The notes beneath the pieces were generated by a model that did no database searches, was not told the origin of the DNA, and saw only the letters and a list, made by a program, of their open reading frames with translations. A DNA stretch of 46,990 nt, taken from assembly GCF_023516615.1 (NCBI RefSeq), contig NZ_JAMGBF010000112.1, positions 1 through 46,990 on the forward strand, in the 5' to 3' direction. The stretch comes from Streptomyces panaciradicis. GTDB lineage: Bacteria > Actinomycetota > Actinomycetes > Streptomycetales > Streptomycetaceae. The position numbers and the translations under genes were made by a program. Shown piece by piece: positions 42,030 to 46,990 of this stretch. How positions within the stretch are numbered: the first letter of the stretch is position 1; each line of letters begins with the position of its first letter.

Positions 42030-42674
42030 GTGGCCCAGGTTCTCGACTTCACCGCTGCGACACGCAGCCGACCCCGCATGCCCGGCACGCCCGGCGGCAT
42101 GCCGGTGATCGCGCCCATGCCCGCAGCGCGGCCCGCCCGCATACCCAGTCAGCGCGACGGCGCCGAGGATGCCGTGGCGGCCGGAACCACCGTCGACCAC
42201 CTGACCGAGACCTACCGCGCGCACTACCGCTCGCTGCTGGGCCTGGCCGCACTCCTGCTCGACGACACCGCCTCCTGCGAGGACGTCGTCCAGGAGGCGT
42301 TCATCCGCGTCCACTCCGCGCGCAAGCGCGTCCGCGACCCGGAGAAGACGCTCGCCTACCTGCGGCAGACGGTCGTCAACCTCTCCCGTTCGGCCCTGCG
42401 CCGCCGCATCCTGGGCCTGAAGCTGCTGTCCAAGCCGATGCCGGACATGGCGAGCGCGGAGGAGGGGGCGTACGACCAGCTGGAGCGCGACTCCCTCATC
42501 AAGGCCATGAAGGGCCTGCAGCGCCGGCAGCGCGAGGTCCTGGTCCTGCGCTACTTCGCGGACATGACGGAGGCCCAGGTCGCCGAGACCCTCGGCATAT
42601 CGCTGGGCTCGGTGAAGGCGTACGGCTCCCGCGGCATCGCCGCCCTGCGCGTCGCGATGGAGGCGACGGCATGA
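42030..42674 (+). CDS. RNA polymerase sigma factor, SigE-like ECF subfamily
   Basis: The protein has 214 residues. Region 2 is YRAHYRSLLGLAALLLDDTASCEDVVQEAFIRVHSARKRVRD, and region 4 is QREVLVLRYFADMTEAQVAETLGISLGSVKAYGSRGIAALRVAME. The N-terminal 55 residues are Pro/Ala/Arg-rich and unlike standard ECF factors. The only possible start in this frame after the stop at 41970 is GTG 42030; AGGGGGAAG lies 14 nt upstream, which is rather far. It is coupled by ATGA to a single-pass membrane protein that could be its regulator. Confidence 0.9.
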   Translation: MAQVLDFTAATRSRPRMPGTPGGMPVIAPMPAARPARIPSQRDGAEDAVAAGTTVDHLTETYRAHYRSLLGLAALLLDDTASCEDVVQEAFIRVHSARKRVRDPEKTLAYLRQTVVNLSRSALRRRILGLKLLSKPMPDMASAEEGAYDQLERDSLIKAMKGLQRRQREVLVLRYFADMTEAQVAETLGISLGSVKAYGSRGIAALRVAMEATA

Positions 42675-43837
42675 ACCGCGACGCCCAGGGACCCGACTCC
42701 CGCGACCGCCACGAGCCCTTCGCCTGGCACGAGCCGACGGAACCGCACGAGCAAGAGCACACGCAATCGCACGCTGGGAACGGAACTGTGAACGACGGCC
42801 CCGACGACCAGAGCCCCGAAGGGTTCGACTCGGACGAGCTGGCTCTGCGCAGGATGCTGCAGCAGGCGGTGCAGACGGTCGAGCCGCGCGACGGCACGCT
42901 GGAGCACCTGCGGCGGGCCGTGCCCGCCCGACGCGCCCGCAAGCGGCAGGCGATGGTCGGCATGGCGGCCGCGGCACTCTTCCTCGGCACCGCCGTCCCG
43001 GCCCTGGTGCACGTCTCCAACTCCACCGGCTCGGACGTCAACCCGTCCGTCGCCGGACAGGCCTCGCAGGCCCAGGGCGGGGCGAACCAGGGAAAGACCG
43101 ACGGCAGTGAGAGCACCGCCGGAGGCACCTCCGGCAAGTCCGGGAACCCCGGCAAGAACGGCACCAAGGGTGGCGACAAGGGCAAGAACTCCGGCGCCGC
43201 CACCGGCGGCACCGCCGGCAGCGACCCGTCGTCGACCTCGGCCTCGGCCCCGGTCTGCACGGCCGACCAGCTCGGCCAGGCCACCGGCAGCGCCGCCGCC
43301 CCCGACGCCGCGGGCGCCGTCTACGGCACCTTCCGCGTCGTGAACATCTCCACGGCCTCCTGCACGGTCGACAGCCTCGGCTCCGTGAGCTTCCAGACGG
43401 CGGGCGCCGCGGACGCCACGAAGATCAGCACCATGCGGCACGTCTCCGGCGACGCGGCGGCCGGACTGCCCGACCCGTCCACCGAGGTCGCCTCACTGAT
43501 CCTGCAGCCCGGCGCGGCCTACGAGGTGAAGTTCGCCTGGGTGCCCTCCCAGAGCTGTCCCACCACCGGCGGCGACAGCGGCGGCACCTCCGACGGCGGC
43601 CCCACCGCCGACCCGAGCCCCACGGGCGAGACCACCGGCAGCACCACCGGAACCACGTCCACGTCCACGGGCACGGACAGCGGCGTGACCACCCAGATGC
43701 TCAGGACGGACGGCACGGCGGACGGCAGCGTGATCGTGTCGCACACGACGCAGGCGGGCTCTCCGACGGCCACGGCGACGGTGCCGAACGCGTGCGCCGG
43801 AACCGTCTACTACACGGGGCTGCTCGCGGGGTCCTGA
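42671..43837 (+). CDS. Single-pass membrane protein, putative regulator of the upstream sigma factor
   Basis: The protein has 388 residues. A hydrophilic N-terminal cytoplasmic part of about 95 residues (LALRRMLQQAVQTVEPRDGTLEHLRRAVPARRARKRQ) precedes one membrane helix (AMVGMAAAALFLGTAVPALV). Then comes a Gly/Ser/Thr/Lys linker and a DUF4232-like extracellular beta domain with cysteines at VCTADQ, ASCTVDSLG, SQSCPTTG and PNACAGTV. There is no zinc anti-sigma motif (HxxxCxxC). Coupling to the sigma gene suggests a sensor/anti-sigma role, which is inference. Its 3' end overlaps the SURF1 gene by 28 bp. Confidence 0.8.
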   Translation: MNRDAQGPDSRDRHEPFAWHEPTEPHEQEHTQSHAGNGTVNDGPDDQSPEGFDSDELALRRMLQQAVQTVEPRDGTLEHLRRAVPARRARKRQAMVGMAAAALFLGTAVPALVHVSNSTGSDVNPSVAGQASQAQGGANQGKTDGSESTAGGTSGKSGNPGKNGTKGGDKGKNSGAATGGTAGSDPSSTSASAPVCTADQLGQATGSAAAPDAAGAVYGTFRVVNISTASCTVDSLGSVSFQTAGAADATKISTMRHVSGDAAAGLPDPSTEVASLILQPGAAYEVKFAWVPSQSCPTTGGDSGGTSDGGPTADPSPTGETTGSTTGTTSTSTGTDSGVTTQMLRTDGTADGSVIVSHTTQAGSPTATATVPNACAGTVYYTGLLAGS

Positions 43838-44610
43838 GCCTCGGTCTCGCTCTCGCTCACCAGCCCCATCGCCGCGTCGCGCGCGAACTCCACCTCCCGG
43901 CGCAGCAGCCGGAACCACATGAACACCACGAACCCGGCGAAGACGAACCACTCGCCGGTGTAACCGAGGTTCTGGAAGGCCTTCAGGTCCAGCCCGGAGC
44001 CGGCCGGAGCCGTCGCCGGCACGGCCTTCATCCCGGAGTCCGCCGTGTTCAGGGTGACCCAGGCGTCGTACACGTCGTACGGCACCAGGTTCACCAGCGA
44101 CGCCGCGCTGATCGCGGCGGTCTGCCCGGCCGGCAGGCCGCCCCGCGCACTCACCCCGTTGTCGCCGGGCGTCTCGGAGGCCTGGAGCGCGCCGGTGACG
44201 GTGACCTCACCGCTCGGTGCCGCGGGGGCCCGGGACGCGTCGGCCGACCCCGGCAGCCAGCCCCGCACGACCGGCAGCGCCTTGCCGCCGTCGACGCGCA
44301 GCAGCGTCAGGACGTAGAACCCCTGCTTGCCGTCCAGGGTGCGGTCCGGCACCAGCAGCTGCCTGCCCCAGTGACCGGTGGCGGTGGCCTGCCGGCCGGA
44401 GGTGGCCTTGTCCACGGGCAGCAGCTCCCGCAGGGGGCGGGCGGCCTCCCGCCTGCTGTCGGCGGCCTGCGCGGTCGCCTGGCGGTGGTCCTGCACCCGG
44501 CCCTCGAAGCGGCTCAGCTGCCACGACCCCATGAAGATGCAGAAGGGGATGGCGAGCAGCACGAAGACGTTGATCCCCCACCACCGGGGCGTCAGCAGAA
44601 ACCGGTACAC
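43810..44610 (-). CDS. SURF1 family cytochrome oxidase assembly protein
   Basis: The protein has 266 residues. Two membrane helices flank the extracytoplasmic domain: one at the N-terminus (RWWGINVFVLLAIPFCIFMGSWQLSRFEGR) and one near the C-terminus (GEWFVFAGFVVFMWFRLLRRE). The GSWQLSR and VRGWLP motifs are typical. The family assists heme a insertion or assembly of cytochrome c oxidase. The start is uncertain: GTG 44610 is chosen by family start MYRFLL; GTG 44619 is an alternative. It is convergent with the sigma-linked membrane gene. Confidence 0.9.
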   Translation of the reverse strand: MYRFLLTPRWWGINVFVLLAIPFCIFMGSWQLSRFEGRVQDHRQATAQAADSRREAARPLRELLPVDKATSGRQATATGHWGRQLLVPDRTLDGKQGFYVLTLLRVDGGKALPVVRGWLPGSADASRAPAAPSGEVTVTGALQASETPGDNGVSARGGLPAGQTAAISAASLVNLVPYDVYDAWVTLNTADSGMKAVPATAPAGSGLDLKAFQNLGYTGEWFVFAGFVVFMWFRLLRREVEFARDAAMGLVSESETEAQDPASSPV

Positions 44611-44717
44611 GCCTTCCACGGTACGGGGCGGCCGCGCCGTCCCCGGCCGCGGGGTTCGCTGGGGCGCACGCACCGGCCGAGCGCCTGGACGCGTGTTCGG
44701 TAAGGGCGCGGTAGAAG

Positions 44718-44726
44718 TTGTCCACA
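44718..44726 (+). promoter_or_regulatory. DnaA box upstream of the S9 peptidase gene
   Basis: TTGTCCACA matches the preferred Streptomyces DnaA box exactly. It lies 52 bp before the peptidase ATG in the divergent interval with SURF1. One such site could occur by chance. Confidence 0.5.
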
Positions 44727-44765
44727 GCCTGGGGACCCCGACGGCGAATTGTCCGTACGAGCAGG

Positions 44766-44771
44766 CAGTAT
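44766..44771 (+). promoter_or_regulatory. Possible leaderless -10 element of the S9 peptidase gene
   Basis: CAGTAT lies 6 nt before ATG 44778. It departs from TANNNT at the first base, so it is the weakest of the leaderless cases. Confidence 0.3.
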
Positions 44772-44777
44772 GGGGCC

Positions 44778-46595
44778 ATGACTGAGAGCAACGGGTCCGC
44801 TGCCCCCAAGCGGAACGAGGACATGCCCGACTGGGAGAAGCGCTTCAGGGCGCCGCGGGTGTCGCTGCCCGAGTGGGCCGAGGACGCCCCGGACCGCTCC
44901 TTGTTCGTGTCGAACGCGACGGGCACGTACGAGCTGTACGCCTGGGACCGGGCCACGGGCGCTCAGCGCCAGGTCACGGACCGGCCGAACGGCACGACGG
45001 ACGGCGTGCTCTCCCCGGACGGCGCGTGGATCTGGTGGTTCGACGACAAGGACGGCGACGAGTTCGGCGTCTGGCGCAGGCAGTCCTTCGACGGCGGCCC
45101 CGACGAGCTCGCCGCCCCCGGCCTGGACGCCTCCTACCCGGCGGGCCTGGCCCTGGGCCGCGACGGCGCCACCGCCGTCGTCGGCCGCTCCACCGACGAG
45201 GACGGCACCACCCTCCACCTCGTGCGCGCCGGCTCGGACCCCGTGGAGATCTACCGTCACCGGGAGTCGGCGGGGGTCGGCGACCTCTCCCACGACGGCT
45301 CCCTCGTCGCGATCGAGCACACCGAGCACGGCGACGCCATGCACTCGGCGCTGCGCGTCCTGCGCCCCGACGGCACCAGGGTCGCCGAGCTCGACGACAC
45401 CAAGGACGGCACGCGGGAGCTGGGCCTGGAGGTGCTGGGCTTCGCCCCGGTCGACGGCGACACCCGCCTGCTCATCGGCCACCAGCGCCGGGGCCGCTGG
45501 GAGCCGCTGGTGTGGGACGTGGCGACCGGCGAGGAGACGGACCTCGCCCTGGACCTGCCCGGCGACGTGAGCGCCGAGTGGTACCCGGACGGCTCGGGCC
45601 TGCTCGTCGTGCACAGCTTCGAGGCGCGCAGCGAGCTCTTCCGCTACGACCTGGCCGGTCGCGCCCTGGAGCGCATCCCCACCCCGCCGGGCACCGTCTC
45701 CGGCGCCTCGGCCCGCCCGGACGGCAGCGTGGAGTACCTGTGGTCCTCGGCCGCCGAGCCCCCGGCGGTGCGCTCCACGACCGGCGAGGTGGTCCTCGAC
45801 CCGCCCGGCATGAAGTCCCCGGGCTCGGTGCCGGTGGAGGACGTCTGGGTGGACGGCCCCGGCGGCCGCATCCACGCCCTGGTGCAGAAGCCGGCCGGCG
45901 CCACCGGCCCGCTGCCGACCGTGTTCGACATCCACGGCGGACCCACCTGGCACGACAGCGACGCGTTCGCCGCGGGCCCGGCGGCCTGGGTCGACCACGG
46001 CTACGCGGTGATCCGCGTCAACTACCGCGGCTCCACCGGCTACGGCCGCGCCTGGACCGACGCCCTCAAGCACCGCGTCGGCCTGATCGAGCTGGAGGAC
46101 GTCGCGGCGGTCCGCGACTGGGCGGTGGCCTCCGGCCTCGCCGACCCCGGCCGGCTCGTCCTCACCGGCGGTTCCTGGGGCGGCTACCTCACCCTCCTCG
46201 GCCTGGGCACCCAGCCGGACGCCTGGACCCTGGGCATCGCCGCGGTCCCGGTCGCCGACTACGTCACGGCCTACCACGACGAGATGGAAGCGCTGAAGGC
46301 CATGGACCGCACCCTGCTGGGCGGCACCCCGGAGGAGGTCCCCGAGCGCTTCGAGGCGTCCTCGCCCCTGACCTACGTGGACAAGGTCACCGCCCCGGTC
46401 TACATCTCGGCCGGCGTCAACGACCCCCGCTGCCCGATCCGCCAGATCGAGAACTACGTCAAGCGCCTGGAGGCCAGAGACGCGGTCCACGAGGTCTACC
46501 GCTACGACGCGGGCCACGGCTCCCTGGTGGTCGACGAACGCATCAAGCAGGTACGCCTGGAACTGGAATTCGCCCAGCGCCACCTGGCCACCTAG
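44778..46595 (+). CDS. S9 family prolyl oligopeptidase-like serine peptidase
   Basis: The protein has 605 residues with no signal peptide. The N-terminal beta-propeller (about 30-370) shows repeated SPDGAWIWWF, GSLVAIEH and ARPDGSVEYLW strands. The C-terminal alpha/beta hydrolase domain has the nucleophile S466 in GGSWGGYLTLLG, D549 in NDPRCPIRQ and H580 in AGHGSLV, a full triad. It probably cleaves short peptides at proline or acyl-aminoacyl bonds in the cytosol. The ATG at 44778 is favoured by the -10-like CAGTAT and family length. A low-complexity tail follows. Confidence 0.92.
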   Translation: MTESNGSAAPKRNEDMPDWEKRFRAPRVSLPEWAEDAPDRSLFVSNATGTYELYAWDRATGAQRQVTDRPNGTTDGVLSPDGAWIWWFDDKDGDEFGVWRRQSFDGGPDELAAPGLDASYPAGLALGRDGATAVVGRSTDEDGTTLHLVRAGSDPVEIYRHRESAGVGDLSHDGSLVAIEHTEHGDAMHSALRVLRPDGTRVAELDDTKDGTRELGLEVLGFAPVDGDTRLLIGHQRRGRWEPLVWDVATGEETDLALDLPGDVSAEWYPDGSGLLVVHSFEARSELFRYDLAGRALERIPTPPGTVSGASARPDGSVEYLWSSAAEPPAVRSTTGEVVLDPPGMKSPGSVPVEDVWVDGPGGRIHALVQKPAGATGPLPTVFDIHGGPTWHDSDAFAAGPAAWVDHGYAVIRVNYRGSTGYGRAWTDALKHRVGLIELEDVAAVRDWAVASGLADPGRLVLTGGSWGGYLTLLGLGTQPDAWTLGIAAVPVADYVTAYHDEMEALKAMDRTLLGGTPEEVPERFEASSPLTYVDKVTAPVYISAGVNDPRCPIRQIENYVKRLEARDAVHEVYRYDAGHGSLVVDERIKQVRLELEFAQRHLAT

Positions 46596-46904
46596 CCGCG
46601 GCCAGCCGGTGAGCCGGAACGCCGCGCCGCCGCAGCCGCGGCGACCGGCTCCGCTGGGATACCGCCCAGCCGCGGGAGCCGCGCCGCCTCAGCCGCGACG
46701 GCCGGGGGAGCCGCGCCGCCTCAGCCGCAGTTGCCGCGGGCAGCCACGCCGCCCCAGCCGCGGGCAGTCGTGCCGCTGGGGCGGCACCCGACCCAAGGAG
46801 GGCGGCACCCCGCAAGCGCGGGCGAGCGAAACCACCCCCGGCCACCCCGACGCCGGGCACCGGGTCAGCTCCCGGCCACCCCGACGCCGGGCGCCGGCAC
46901 GCCA
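46596..46904 (+). other. Low-complexity repetitive tail without a gene
   Basis: GGAGCCGCGCCGCCTCAGCCGC recurs near 46676 and 46709, CAGCCGCG motifs recur several times, and CCACCCCGACGCCGGGC(A/G)CCGG appears twice (about 46842 and 46877). GTGCCGCTGGGGCGGCAC (46769-46786) forms a hairpin. No credible reading frame is present. Confidence 0.55.

Positions 46905-46990
<86 letters not shown>

Noticed and set aside
46596..46904. Chromosome telomere
   Set aside because: Despite palindromic GC-rich repeats, the neighbouring genes are core chromosomal genes and no terminal-protein genes are present.

Overview
The window is high-GC actinobacterial DNA. Codon use, leaderless starts, the gene families present and the local order (aldose epimerase-pyrE-fba, kynA-kynU, a CYP107U-like P450, purA, recR, ask-asd) all point to Streptomyces, in a core-chromosome block resembling the S. 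coelicolor arrangement. That comparison is from memory, not from an alignment. I saw no tRNA, rRNA, CRISPR array, prophage or complete insertion sequence. The last ~85 bases are nearly pure C and look like a bad contig end.

Layout. 1-4.3 kb: tail of a membrane protein, aldose-1-epimerase-like protein, pyrE, class II aldolase (preceded by two DnaA boxes) and a DHA2-type MFS exporter. 4.3-8.2 kb: a 23-bp minisatellite, a DUF3151 gene, then tryptophan 2,3-dioxygenase, kynureninase and a likely kynurenine formamidase, which together make a tryptophan-to-anthranilate route. 8.4-14.9 kb: a secreted or anchored alpha/beta hydrolase, an acyltransferase-3 membrane protein and two paralogous NarL-type two-component systems. 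A shared palindromic motif lies upstream of both operons. 14.9-19.9 kb: P450, Uma2-type nuclease-fold protein, and an ABC exporter divergent from its probable GbsR/MarR repressor, with a palindrome between them. 19.9-25.7 kb: a diacylglycerol-kinase-like protein divergent from purA, a tandem pair of paralogous unknown genes (the second frameshifted), a Tat-exported 5'-nucleotidase and a small unknown gene.

25.7-31.2 kb (mostly minus strand): unknown gene, a GT2/multispan glycosyltransferase fusion coupled to a GntR regulator, and a class III aminotransferase. 31.3-34.4 kb: PfpI-family gene plus MarR regulator with three TGACA/TGTCA-type operators, then a Ser/Thr kinase. 34.5-37.5 kb: SLATT-domain membrane protein, ybaB, recR, a DUF5063 gene and a 232-bp MITE-like element that supplies part of the DUF5063 stop codon. 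37.5-39.1 kb: phzF-like and TauE-like genes. 39.3-41.6 kb: ask-asd, with a probable internal start for an aspartokinase beta subunit. 41.6-46.6 kb: a structured long leader, an ECF/SigE-type sigma factor coupled to a single-pass membrane protein, SURF1 and an S9 prolyl-oligopeptidase.

A recurring feature is a TANNNT-type -10 hexamer 6-7 nt before the start codon (epimerase, pyrE, both histidine kinases, P450, GbsR, ABC ATPase, aminotransferase, PfpI and S9 peptidase). This suggests many leaderless mRNAs and was used to choose several starts. I did not find one clearly unprecedented system. The best candidates for new biology are the paired two-component systems with their shared operator and linked acyltransferase, the MITE at a stop codon, the duplicated unknown genes, and the GntR-coupled glycosyltransferase fusion.
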